From positions 310,001-374,000 of the forward strand of contig NZ_BMCU01000003.1 of assembly GCF_014635345.1 (NCBI RefSeq): a DNA stretch of 64,000 nt, given 5' to 3'. Source of the DNA: Rhodococcoides trifolii (GTDB lineage: Bacteria; Actinomycetota; Actinomycetes; Mycobacteriales; Mycobacteriaceae). Positions 26,501 through 33,853 of the stretch are shown one piece after another; the first letter of the stretch is position 1, and each line of letters opens with the position of its first letter. The notes under the pieces are model-generated. The model saw only the letters and a program-made list of their open reading frames with translations, ran no database searches and was not told the DNA's origin. A program made the position numbers and the translations under genes.

Positions 26501-28505
26501 ACTCCGGCTGCGGTTCCGCACCGAGGCGTTGAACGCGAGCGCGGCAGCGCGCATCGCCGGGTACCACCACACCGCGCTCACGCTGATGTCGACCGATCCG
26601 GACACCGACCTCGCTGCGTCGACCCTCCTCTCGCCCGCCGAGCTCGAGCTGCAGCTCGGCGGCATGGCAGGCGAGTCGAAAGCACTGCCGGACAAACGAG
26701 TTCACCAGCTCATCGAAGAGAGAGTGGATCTGAGCCCCGACGCCGTGGCGGCGACCTCGGGCGAGGAATCGTGGACCTATCGCCGGCTCGACGCCGCGGC
26801 CAATCGCATCGCAGCCGGGTTGCGCGCCTTCGATGTCGAATCGGGCGACGTCGTCGCGGTGGCCACCGAACGAACGCTCGGCTGGCTGGCGACGGTGCTC
26901 GCGGTATTCAAGGTCGGCGCCGTGTACCTCCCCGTCGAGCCGCACTTCCCGACCGATCGCATCGCGTCCACCCTGGAACGAGCGGAGTGCAGGGTCGTTG
27001 CCGTCGAGGGACGCGGTTCGAGCACCGTACGAGAAGCGGTGGTACGCGTCGGCGCGGCGACCGTGTGCATCGACGCCGCGACCCTGCCTCCGTCCGAGTC
27101 CGAGCTCGAGCAGTGGGCGGCGTTGCGGCCCGACGTGGCGGTCTCCGCCGATGGACCTGCCTACATCTACTTCACCTCCGGGTCGACGGGACTGCCGAAA
27201 GGCGCGATGTGCGAGCACGCCGGCATGGTCAATCACATTCTCGCCAAAATCGACGACCTCGACATCGCAGACGGAGCGGTGGTGGCCCAGACGGCGCCCC
27301 AGTGCTTCGACATCTCGCTGTGGCAACTGCTGGCCGGACTGATGGTCGGTGGCCGAACGGTTCTGATCCCGCAGGACGTCATCCTCGATGTCGAGCGCTT
27401 CGTCGACACCCTCGGGAGCGCGGAAGTTGCCGTTCTACAGGTGGTTCCGTCGTACCTCGACGTCGTGCTGACCTACCTCGAATCGGCACCTCGGGCGCTG
27501 CCGCACCTTCGATGCGTCTCGGTGACGGGTGAGGCCGTGAAGAAGGACCTGACGCGACGGTTCTTCTCCGTCACGACGGGCATCACCATGGTGAACGCCT
27601 ACGGACTCACCGAGACGTCCGACGACACCAATCACGAAGTGATGCACGACGTTCCCGAACGCGACCGGGTCCCGTTGGGCCGGCCCATCCGAAACGTGCG
27701 TATCTATCTCGTCGACGACGCGCTGGCCCCGGTCCCCCTCGGCTCGCATGGTGAGATCGTATTCTCGGGGGTCTGTGTCGGCCGTGGGTACGTCAACGAT
27801 CCGGAACGCTCGGCACTGGCCTTCCTGGACGATCCACATCGACCCGGCGAGAGACTCTATCGCAGTGGCGATCTCGGTCGCTGGTTGCCCGAGGGCAAAC
27901 TCGACTTTCTCGGTCGTCGTGACACTCAGGTCAAGATCAGGGGCTACCGGATCGAGATCGGCGAGATCGACAACGCTCTGCTCCACGTCCCCGGAATCCG
28001 GGACGGCGCCGTCGTGGTCGCCGAGTCCCCCGACGGTGGCGCGCACCTGGTCGCGTTCTACACGGCGACGGAACCGATTGCGCCGGACTATGTTCGAAGC
28101 CGGCTGTCGGATACCCTGCCGCACTACATGGTGCCGGCAGCGCTCCATCCCTGCGACACCCTGCCGCTCACGGCCAACAGCAAGATCGACCGAAAAGTGC
28201 TGACCGTTCGGGCTACGGAGCTTCTCGGAGCAGACCGCCGGACCGAGGCTGCGAGCGGTGTCGAGCACTCTCCGTCGCAGCGTCGCATCGCCGAGGTCTG
28301 GGCACGGATTCTCGGTGGCGACGCGAGCCGTTTCGAACCCACCGACAGCTTCTTCGACAGAGGGGGAACGTCCTTGTCCGCAGTCAAACTGGCCATCGCG
28401 CTCGGGGACGGCATCACCCTCGCCGACATCAAGGAGTGCGCCACGCTCGCCGATCTGTCCGCACTGGTGTCCGCACCGGCCTCTACGAACGGTGCGGCGA
28501 CGTGA
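23577..28505 (+). CDS. Pls/PosA-type membrane NRPS, order carrier - TM/LbH core - adenylation - carrier
   Basis: A 1642-residue single-module synthetase. Residues 1-85 form a carrier domain (HDLGADSLIMARF, phosphopantetheine Ser 38). Residues about 115-820 hold six predicted membrane helices (near 117-137, 153-176, 351-374, 399-420, 611-630, 643-663) between three left-handed beta-helix blocks (about 210-335, 480-575, 685-819), the core known from epsilon-poly-lysine synthetase (Pls) and TIGR02353 'NRPS terminal domain'. A degenerate condensation-like linker follows (about 850-1035) with no HHxxxDG. The adenylation domain (about 1038-1540) has YFTSGSTGLPKG, YRSGDL and NSKIDRK. A C-terminal carrier has FFDRGGTSLSAVKL (Ser about 1599). 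Specificity positions read approximately D-I-W-Q-S-T-A-D-D-K. The adjacent genes make 2,3-diaminopropionate, its likely substrate. Confidence 0.85.
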   Translation: MTLSADTARGYADVLAEILDVPTVPIDAHWFHDLGADSLIMARFCARVRDRAELPDVSMRDVYDTLTATALAARTRPDALGSPPDRADRVPANVRAAAEVEPDPGRAGTAEYLFCAAAQLTIFVAYVVVVGWVASLGYDWVTGASGPLGYYTRSVLAGAVAFAAMSAAPIAAKWLLIGRWREGSIRIWSLGYLRFWTVRTLIRTNPLVLLAVGSPLYTFYLRALGARIGTGVVILSRNVPIATDLLTIGDDTVVRKDAIVLGYRARSGRVEIGPVTLGRDVLVSESTVVDIGSSMGEGSSLGHQSSLHGGQHVPSGETWAGSPAERSTMDIRLDGPHANRRLRRIRYSVAQLFFLLAVYLPLFVGGADVLLSMFPTVEALAFDDISLTSAAFYVEALEISAVWFFGVFFGGLVVVAVVPRLLSPAVEVGKIYPLYGFHYTAARTIARLTSVKYYLYLFGDSSYVLGYLRWVGYRMRRVAQTGSNFGTAVKHENPFATTVGSGTMVADGLSIMNAEYNAVSFRVSPVRIPADSFIGNRIVYPPNGRIGENCLLATKVMVPVDGAVRSGVGLLGSPSFEIPRTVERDHRFDHWTRGVELHRRLVSKNRHNRRSMALAVLARWAYFFGVTVLTTVTALQIPRFGALAFAGQALGFLIFTTLWFVVLERAGARFRRLRPQFCSIYHPDFWRHERYWKFVVPDWDRTLGGTPWKNLVSRMLGVTMGRRVFDDGCSITERTLVTLGDDVTLNGHSVIQCHSQEDGTFKSDRVTIDDRSTLGLAAFVHYGTTIGTDARLSPDSFLMKGEQVPPGTVWAGNPAMQVADGRDATERFWRGVIDRGGVTAVPRWSLPSAPVGVDSTSVELPRALSDVALSTRTAERTVLLAAHCAVLAAITRQSYVSTAYHVESVGETVPFAVDTADATWRELIHRVDLTRERAERFSKHTVDAGPVTDAAFDGDDTMPTVPGGAVLVLGHSGNTLRLRFRTEALNASAAARIAGYHHTALTLMSTDPDTDLAASTLLSPAELELQLGGMAGESKALPDKRVHQLIEERVDLSPDAVAATSGEESWTYRRLDAAANRIAAGLRAFDVESGDVVAVATERTLGWLATVLAVFKVGAVYLPVEPHFPTDRIASTLERAECRVVAVEGRGSSTVREAVVRVGAATVCIDAATLPPSESELEQWAALRPDVAVSADGPAYIYFTSGSTGLPKGAMCEHAGMVNHILAKIDDLDIADGAVVAQTAPQCFDISLWQLLAGLMVGGRTVLIPQDVILDVERFVDTLGSAEVAVLQVVPSYLDVVLTYLESAPRALPHLRCVSVTGEAVKKDLTRRFFSVTTGITMVNAYGLTETSDDTNHEVMHDVPERDRVPLGRPIRNVRIYLVDDALAPVPLGSHGEIVFSGVCVGRGYVNDPERSALAFLDDPHRPGERLYRSGDLGRWLPEGKLDFLGRRDTQVKIRGYRIEIGEIDNALLHVPGIRDGAVVVAESPDGGAHLVAFYTATEPIAPDYVRSRLSDTLPHYMVPAALHPCDTLPLTANSKIDRKVLTVRATELLGADRRTEAASGVEHSPSQRRIAEVWARILGGDASRFEPTDSFFDRGGTSLSAVKLAIALGDGITLADIKECATLADLSALVSAPASTNGAAT

Positions 28506-29431
28506 CCGTGCTCGCCGCCGATCGCGTTGGCGTGACCGAGTGGATCACCAAGCATCGCAACGACGTTCGTGACGCGCTGGCCGAACGCGGCAGCATCGTG
28601 ATTCGAGGCCTCGCTGCGCCGGGGGCGGATCAGGTCACCGAGGCGCTGTCGGTCCTGGGCGCCGCTCCGACCACCGACCGGGAGCCGTTCGCACACCGAC
28701 GCCGCTACGCGGACGGTGTGTACTCGTCCACGACCTGGCCTGCCGGACAAGCGATGTGCATGCATCACGAGTCCAGCTACTCGCTCGACGTGCCCACACT
28801 GCTGCTGTTCTCGTGCCGTACGCCGCCGGAGTCTGGCGGTGCACTGGGGCTCGCCGATTCCGCCCGGGTACTACGAGCTCTTCCGCGACGGCTGGTCGAG
28901 CGGTTCGGTCAGCAGGGGTGGATCCTGCGCCGCGCCTTCACCGGTGAGATCGGAGCCTCGGTGGCCGAGGCGTTCGGCACGAGCGACCGTGCCGACGTCG
29001 ACCGGTACTGCCGCGCCAACGCAATCGACGCACGGTGGACCGGCGCCGTCCTGCATACCAGCCAGCACCGCTCCGCAGTCGTCCGGCATCCCGCCGACGG
29101 GATGCTCTGTTGGTTCAATCAGGTTGCCTTCCTGAGCGAATGGACCATGGACGCCGACGTACGTGAGTTCGTCGCCGACGCCCACGGGCTCGATTCGCTG
29201 CCGTTCTCGACGCGGTACGGCAACGGCGACCCCATCGAGGAGGATGTCATCGACACCATTGCCGGTGTGTACGACGAGCACACCGAACGAGTACCGCTCA
29301 GCGCCGGAGACCTGGTGGTGGTCGACAACGTACGGACGGCGCACTCACGCGAGGCGTACACCGGCGACCGCGACGTCGTCGTCGGCATGGGTGCACCCCT
29401 GCGCCACAGCGGAATCGGCGACCGGTCGTGA
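28502..29431 (+). CDS. TauD/SyrP-type Fe(II)/2-oxoglutarate dioxygenase
   Basis: A 309-residue non-heme iron oxygenase. The iron ligands are visible as HHESSYS (H-x-E, near residue 91) and a distal His in VDNVRTAHSREAY (near 282), with the 2-oxoglutarate-binding Arg in TGDRDVVVGM. The SyrP/clavaminate-like context (P-x-LLLFSCRTPPESGG) is typical of enzymes that hydroxylate amino acids, some while bound to a carrier protein. The GTG start overlaps the NRPS stop (GTGA), so it is translationally coupled. I infer hydroxylation of the diaminopropionyl unit or of the product. Confidence 0.82.
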   Translation: MTVLAADRVGVTEWITKHRNDVRDALAERGSIVIRGLAAPGADQVTEALSVLGAAPTTDREPFAHRRRYADGVYSSTTWPAGQAMCMHHESSYSLDVPTLLLFSCRTPPESGGALGLADSARVLRALPRRLVERFGQQGWILRRAFTGEIGASVAEAFGTSDRADVDRYCRANAIDARWTGAVLHTSQHRSAVVRHPADGMLCWFNQVAFLSEWTMDADVREFVADAHGLDSLPFSTRYGNGDPIEEDVIDTIAGVYDEHTERVPLSAGDLVVVDNVRTAHSREAYTGDRDVVVGMGAPLRHSGIGDRS

Positions 29432-30474
29432 CCACCGTGGAAGGCGACGGCATCGGCACGTTCTCGGTGATCTCGGGCGCCCAGGTCAGCGCTGTCCTGA
29501 CCGGCCGCGAGCAGGAGGTCGTCGACCTGATCGGCGACACCTACCGCGCGCACGGCGAGGGTGCGACGGTCAATCCGCCCTCGTATTTTCTTCGTTTCCC
29601 CGACCGGCCCCGGTCGCGCATCATCGCGCTGCCGGCGTCCATCGTCGGCGGGCGTCGCCGGGTGGACGGAATCAAATGGATCTCCAGTTTCCCCGACAAC
29701 GTCGCCGCCGGGATTCCCCGCGCCTCGGCGGTGCTGATACTCAACGACGTCGAGACCGGTTATCCCTTCGCCTGCCTCGAGAGCTCCATCATCAGTGCCA
29801 CCCGCACCGCTGCGTCGGCCGCGCTCGCCGCGGACGTGCTCACCCGAGGGCGCGTGCAGCGGCCCAACCGAATCGGTTTCGTCGGAACAGGATTGATCGC
29901 CCGATACATTCACCGCTTCCTGGCGGCAACCGGGTGGGACTTCGATTCGGTGGGCCTCTACGACGTGGCGCCGGAGGGCGCGGCCGCATTCCACGGGTAC
30001 CTCGACGGTGCCGGCGAAACCGGAACGGTCACCGAACACACCAGCGCGCGCGATCTCATCGCCGCCAGCGACATCGTCGTGTTCGCCACGATCGCCGCCG
30101 CTCCGCACGTGCACGATCCGGCGTGGTTCGGCCACAACCCGCTGGTTCTGCACGTGTCGTTGCGCGACCTGTCGCCCGAGATCGTGCTGGCGTCGACCAA
30201 CGTCGTGGACGACGTCGATCATTGCCTCAAGGCCGACACGTCACCGCATCTCGCCGAGCAGATGGTCGGTCACCGAGATTTCGTCCACGCGACCCTGCCC
30301 GACGTGTTGTCGGGGTCCGTGTCCGTTCCGGTCGGCCGCCCGATCGTGTTCTCTCCCTTCGGACTGGGCGTACTCGATCTCGCCGTCGGCGCGTTCGTCC
30401 ACGATGCGCTGGCTCGGACCGGCGACCTGAACGTCGTCGAGGACTTCTTCCACGAACGCCGTCGATTCGGCTGA
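29428..30474 (+). CDS. sbnB: SbnB-like dehydrogenase for 2,3-diaminopropionate synthesis
   Basis: A 348-residue ornithine-cyclodeaminase/mu-crystallin-family enzyme matching SbnB, which oxidatively cleaves N-(2-amino-2-carboxyethyl)-L-glutamate to L-2,3-diaminopropionate and 2-oxoglutarate with NAD+. Substrate-loop features include VNPPSYFLRFPDRPRSRIIALPA and IKWISSFPDN; the Rossmann motif is IGFVGTGLIARYIHRFL (about residue 150). The GTG start overlaps the dioxygenase stop by 4 nt. The SbnA partner follows, which makes this assignment strong. Confidence 0.88.
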   Translation: MTTVEGDGIGTFSVISGAQVSAVLTGREQEVVDLIGDTYRAHGEGATVNPPSYFLRFPDRPRSRIIALPASIVGGRRRVDGIKWISSFPDNVAAGIPRASAVLILNDVETGYPFACLESSIISATRTAASAALAADVLTRGRVQRPNRIGFVGTGLIARYIHRFLAATGWDFDSVGLYDVAPEGAAAFHGYLDGAGETGTVTEHTSARDLIAASDIVVFATIAAAPHVHDPAWFGHNPLVLHVSLRDLSPEIVLASTNVVDDVDHCLKADTSPHLAEQMVGHRDFVHATLPDVLSGSVSVPVGRPIVFSPFGLGVLDLAVGAFVHDALARTGDLNVVEDFFHERRRFG

Positions 30475-30509
30475 GGCCGCACCAACTTTCACGAGATCGG
30501 GAACCTGTC

Positions 30510-31481
30510 ATGACCGTCATCACCTCTCCCTACGAGTACATCGAGAACGACCTTTACGTCGACCTCTCCGCCATGGTCGACTCGTCCCTCTACCTCAAGT
30601 GCGAAGGCTTCAACTTCGCCGGCTCGGTCAAGTTGAAACCAGCCCTGGCGATGGTCGAAGCCGCCGAGCGAGAAGGGCGTTTGACACCGGGATCCACCCT
30701 GGTCGAATCCTCGTCCGGCAACCTCGGGGTGGCGATCAGCGTCATCGCGGCGAGCAAGGGTTACCGGTTCGTCTGCGTCACCGACCACCGGTGCAACCGG
30801 GCAACCGAACGTGCCATGACGGCACTGGGCGCGACGGTTCAGGTGATCACCGAACCCAACCCCGTCACCGGGTTCCTCGGCGCACGGATCGACCGCGTGC
30901 GGGCACTGTGCGCATCGGACAGCCGGTACGTCTGGCTCGACCAGTACGCGAACGAGAACAACTGGCTGTCCCACTTCACTCTCACCGCGCCGTCCATCGC
31001 CCGTGCGTTTCCCGATGTCGACGTCGTGTTCATCGGCGCGGGCACCACCGGCACCCTCATGGGGTGCGCGAGGTGGTTCGCGGGGTGGAACGAGAACGTG
31101 CGCATCGTCGCGGTCGACAGCGTCGGATCGGTGACCTTCGGAGGCCCTGCAGGGGTCCGGATGATCCCCGGACTCGGCACCAGTATCCGCCCCGACATGG
31201 TCGACGAATCGGTGATCGACGACGTCGTGATGGTCGGTGAACCGGACACCGTGCGGATGTGTCATCTCCTCGCTCGTCGGGGTTTCCTGTTCGGTGGGTC
31301 CACCGGAACGGTGGTCAGCGGCGCGGTGCGCTGGCTCGACGAGCACGACTCGCACGATTTGAAGTGCGTCGCCATCTCCCCCGACCTCGGCGAGCGGTAC
31401 GTGGACACGATCTACCGGAGCGACTGGGCCTCGGCGATCCTGGACCAGGAAGTGCATGCCGCCGTCGGGGTGCCGGTATGA
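30510..31481 (+). CDS. sbnA: SbnA-like PLP synthase for 2,3-diaminopropionate synthesis
   Basis: A 323-residue fold-type II PLP enzyme of the cysteine-synthase family. In the SbnA subgroup it joins O-phospho-L-serine and L-glutamate to the intermediate used by SbnB. The PLP Lys is in FAGSVKLKPAL (about residue 42), the substrate loop is VESSSGNLGVA, and the phosphate loop is GAGTTGTLMG. The pairing with SbnB, and the lack of sulfur genes here, favour this over cysteine synthase. The 35-nt gap after sbnB is the only loose junction in the cluster. Its stop overlaps the next start (ATGA). Confidence 0.88.
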   Translation: MTVITSPYEYIENDLYVDLSAMVDSSLYLKCEGFNFAGSVKLKPALAMVEAAEREGRLTPGSTLVESSSGNLGVAISVIAASKGYRFVCVTDHRCNRATERAMTALGATVQVITEPNPVTGFLGARIDRVRALCASDSRYVWLDQYANENNWLSHFTLTAPSIARAFPDVDVVFIGAGTTGTLMGCARWFAGWNENVRIVAVDSVGSVTFGGPAGVRMIPGLGTSIRPDMVDESVIDDVVMVGEPDTVRMCHLLARRGFLFGGSTGTVVSGAVRWLDEHDSHDLKCVAISPDLGERYVDTIYRSDWASAILDQEVHAAVGVPV

Positions 31482-32293
31482 CCTGGCCCGGCATCGGCAC
31501 CCTGGTGCCGATACCGAAAGACGTTGTCGCACCGAAGGAAGTGGCCGCCGAACAGAGTGCTCCGACCCCCCTCCCGCGGCGGGTGTCACCTGTCGCGGAC
31601 GCCGCACGGACGTGCGGTGCGGCGGCGTGGATCCGCCGGGTACCGATCGCGGCAGTCTCGGCCGCCGTCGCACTCGGCGTGTACCTCCTCGTCGGCCCGG
31701 CGTTCGCGATCGGTGCCTTTGCCGCGACTGCGCTCGTGTCCGTGGTGCTCGTGTCGGGCGTTCGAGCGTCACAGCACAAGCTCACCGAGTCCGACCCGGC
31801 TACGCGAATCACGCGTCGTCTCGGGGTCACGGCTGTCGAGATGCGCGCGGCCGAACCCACCGTGGCGTTGGCGCTTCTGAAGGTGGCTGCCGATGTACGC
31901 CGAGAACCCACCGTCACGGTGGTCCAGCTGTCCCGCCAGAGCGCGTGCGACATCACCGTCGATCTGCACACCGCGATGACGATCATCGGTGACCCTCGGC
32001 GGCGTCACGATGTCACACCGGGCAGCCCGATCACCCCGGACCCGCGAGTGGGTGAGCCACTTCTGCGCAGCCTGAGAGCTCCGGCGCTCGGCTTGGGCGA
32101 CATCGAGGTCCTGCTGACCACGACAGGCGTGTCGATTCTGGTGATCGAGACGGCGAGCGCACGATGGCCTCAGATCGTTCGAGTCCGAGATCAGCTCGAG
32201 GCGATCGGCTCGCCCCTACGTGCGGTGGTCGTCTGGACCGGCCGCATCCCCGCCGACCCGTCTCACAGCTGGGACGAGGACTTCTCCCGCTGA
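31478..32293 (+). CDS. Two-TM protein of unknown function, coupled to the diaminopropionate cluster
   Basis: A 271-residue protein I do not recognise. It has a proline-rich N-terminus (to about residue 45), a hydrophobic hairpin (VPIAAVSAAVALGVYLLVG and IGAFAATALVSVVLVSG, about 53-95) and a cytoplasmic domain of about 170 residues with alternating strands and helices. The end (VSILVIETASARWPQIVRVRDQL, then SPLRAVVVWTG) recalls the last strands of Wzc/BY-kinase-like polysaccharide co-polymerases, but no Walker A or tyrosine cluster is present. The ATG overlaps the sbnA stop, so it belongs to the operon. It may be a scaffold or chain-length partner of the membrane NRPS (inference). Its 3' end overlaps a convergent MFS gene by 31 nt. 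Confidence 0.75.
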   Translation: MTWPGIGTLVPIPKDVVAPKEVAAEQSAPTPLPRRVSPVADAARTCGAAAWIRRVPIAAVSAAVALGVYLLVGPAFAIGAFAATALVSVVLVSGVRASQHKLTESDPATRITRRLGVTAVEMRAAEPTVALALLKVAADVRREPTVTVVQLSRQSACDITVDLHTAMTIIGDPRRRHDVTPGSPITPDPRVGEPLLRSLRAPALGLGDIEVLLTTTGVSILVIETASARWPQIVRVRDQLEAIGSPLRAVVVWTGRIPADPSHSWDEDFSR

Positions 32294-33483
32294 GCCAGGA
32301 TCACGGCGACGGTGAGGACGACCAGTCCGAGCACACCGAGAACGGCACCGGCCGCCGCGGGCGCGGTGTATCCGTAGCCGGCAGCGATGACGAGGCCGCC
32401 GATCCAGGCGCCGCCGGCGTTCGCCAGGTTCAGCGCAGCGTGGTTCAGCGTTGCCGCCAGCGTCTGTGCGTCGCCCGCGACATCCATCAACCGTGTCTGC
32501 AGCCCGGGGATCATGGCCGAGCACGAGACACCGATGAGGAACACGAAGAGCAACGCGGTGACCGGGTTGTGGGCAGCGAAGACGAAGCCCACGAGAACGG
32601 AGACGAGCGCGATCATGCAGACGAACAGTCCCGGCATCAGAGCCCTGTCGGCGATGCGACCGCCGAGGACGTTGCCGACGACCATGCCGAGCCCGTAGAT
32701 CATCAAGGCCACCGGGACCGCGCTGCGCGGCAGGCCGGACACGTCGGTCAACGTCGAGCTGATGTAGGTGTAGACGGCGAACATGCCGCCGAATCCGACC
32801 ATGCCGAACAGGAGCGTCATCCACACCTGCACACGGCGCAGCGCACCGAGTTCCTTGACGGGGTTGCTCAGGTGCAGTCCGTCCAGACGCGGGACCAGCT
32901 TCCACAGCGCCGCAACGGTCACGAGGCCGATCCCCACGACCACGGCGAAGGCCGAACGCCAGCCGAAGCTTTGTCCGATGAAGGACGCCGCAGGTACGCC
33001 GACGACGTTGGCCACCGAGAGCCCCATCATCACCATCGCAACGGCTTTGGCCCTGTTCCCCGGTTCGGCGAGGTGCGCTGCGACCAACGCCGCGACACCG
33101 AAGAACGCACCGTGCGGAAGGCCGGCGACGAACCGCGCCGCGACGAGCGTTCCGTAGGACGGGGCCAGAACGGTGGCGAGGTTGCCGATCGTGAAGGCGA
33201 CCATCAGCCCGATCAGCAACGTCTTGCGCTCGACCCGGGCCGCGAGGGCCGCGATGGTGGGCGCACCGACGACGACACCGAGTGCGTAGGCGGAAATGAA
33301 GTGGCCGGCGACCGGTTCGGTCACCCCGACGCTTGCGGCCATCTCGGGAAGAAGGCCCATCGAGACGAATTCCGTGGTGCCGATTCCGAAGCCGCCGAGA
33401 GCAAGCGCGAGCATCGCGCCTCGCCTACTCCGGGACGTGACGTCCGTGGAGGCGACAACGTCGCGCTCGACAACCTGGGTCAT
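32263..33483 (-). CDS. MFS drug/metabolite exporter (DHA1, 12 TM)
   Basis: A 406-residue major facilitator protein close to the AraJ/chloramphenicol-efflux subgroup: ALGGFGIGTTEFVSMGLLPEMA in helix 1, ISAYALGVVVGAPTIAALAARVERK in helix 2 and loop 2-3, and GLPHGAFFGVAALVAA in helix 4. The ATG at 33483 starts the conserved N-terminus; an in-frame ATG further upstream adds only unconserved residues. It ends inside the last gene of the diaminopropionate cluster on the other strand. It could export that cluster's product or be an unrelated efflux pump. Confidence 0.85.
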   Translation of the reverse strand: MTQVVERDVVASTDVTSRSRRGAMLALALGGFGIGTTEFVSMGLLPEMAASVGVTEPVAGHFISAYALGVVVGAPTIAALAARVERKTLLIGLMVAFTIGNLATVLAPSYGTLVAARFVAGLPHGAFFGVAALVAAHLAEPGNRAKAVAMVMMGLSVANVVGVPAASFIGQSFGWRSAFAVVVGIGLVTVAALWKLVPRLDGLHLSNPVKELGALRRVQVWMTLLFGMVGFGGMFAVYTYISSTLTDVSGLPRSAVPVALMIYGLGMVVGNVLGGRIADRALMPGLFVCMIALVSVLVGFVFAAHNPVTALLFVFLIGVSCSAMIPGLQTRLMDVAGDAQTLAATLNHAALNLANAGGAWIGGLVIAAGYGYTAPAAAGAVLGVLGLVVLTVAVILAQREKSSSQL

Positions 33484-33560
33484 GACACTTTCTCGATTCA
33501 GTAGGCAGAGCAACCATTGTCTTACCCATGGCCGCCCATTCACGAATCGTGGCGCCGTGA

Positions 33561-33589
33561 TTCCACTCACGGCACGCCTCGGCTAATAT
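33561..33589 (+). promoter_or_regulatory. Candidate metY-metX promoter
   Basis: TTCCAC (33561-33566), 17 bp, then TAATAT (33584-33589), about 10 bp before the first paired base of the SAM riboswitch. The position fits transcription starting at the aptamer. Confidence 0.5.
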
Positions 33590-33598
33590 CGCCGCCAA

Positions 33599-33718
33599 GG
33601 TCATGAGTGCCAGCATCGAGCCCCGGCTTGCTGGCCGGCAACCCTCCAACCGCGGTGGGGTGCCCCGGGTGATTGACCGGGTTACTCGATCGACCCGATC
33701 GAGAACAAGCGCGGGTCC
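33599..33718 (+). promoter_or_regulatory. SAM-IV-type S-adenosylmethionine riboswitch
   Basis: The leader of metY carries the actinobacterial SAM-IV consensus as I remember it: GGTCATGAGTGCCAGC, CCGGCTTGCTGGCCGGCAA, CCTCCAACCGCGGTGGGGTG, CCCCGGGTGATTGACC and the 3' pseudoknot arm AAGCGCGGGTCC. The extra stem ACTCGATCGACCCGATCGAG lies between. SAM binding would turn down the O-acetylhomoserine pathway. The 3' boundary is approximate. Confidence 0.88.
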
Positions 33719-33775
33719 GGACGCCGGGCCCACTGACCGGGTGCTCTTCCCGAGCGCCCATCGGAGGTTCATTCC

Positions 33776-33796
33776 ATGTGTAGCTGTCCCCGATAG
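33776..33796 (+). CDS. Cys-containing leader peptide MCSCPR upstream of metY
   Basis: A six-codon ORF (ATG TGT AGC TGT CCC CGA TAG) with a strong GGAGG 8 nt before its ATG lies between the SAM riboswitch and metY. Two of six residues are Cys, coded by the rarer TGT codon in a high-GC genome. Directly downstream, CGACACC occurs twice (33801-33807 and 33823-33829), and either copy can pair with GGTGTCG at 33847-33853. This looks like a ribosome-controlled attenuator. Cys-rich short ORFs that respond to cysteine are known in mycobacterial sulfur operons. Translation is unproven. Confidence 0.6.
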   Translation: MCSCPR

Positions 33797-33822
33797 GCCC
33801 CGACACCACATTCTTCTCTTCC

Positions 33823-33853
33823 CGACACCGTCGCCCCCGAGGCCACGGTGTCG
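33823..33853 (+). promoter_or_regulatory. Hairpin before metY start, candidate expression platform
   Basis: CGACACCGT (33823-33831) pairs perfectly with ACGGTGTCG (33845-33853). The earlier CGACACC copy at 33801-33807 competes for the same 3' arm. The hairpin ends 25 nt before the metY ATG, next to its AAGGA, so alternative pairing could affect translation or termination. Confidence 0.5.

Noticed and set aside
26560..26580. HH pair in GYHHTALT as a condensation-domain active site
   Set aside because: It lies at the C-terminal end of the condensation-like linker and lacks the xxxDG part.
30510..31481. Cysteine synthase (CysK/CysM)
   Set aside because: Same fold, but pairing with SbnB and the SbnA-like length and loop favour the Dap pathway.
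23577..32293. Siderophore (staphyloferrin B-like) cluster
   Set aside because: SbnA/SbnB alone suggest this, but there is no NIS synthetase, iron box or importer in the cluster, and the NRPS is of the Pls membrane type. It remains a weaker alternative.
33718..33745. Rho-independent terminator after the SAM aptamer
   Set aside because: GGGTCCG and CGGGCCC can pair with one wobble, but the first arm belongs to the pseudoknot region and no U-tract follows.
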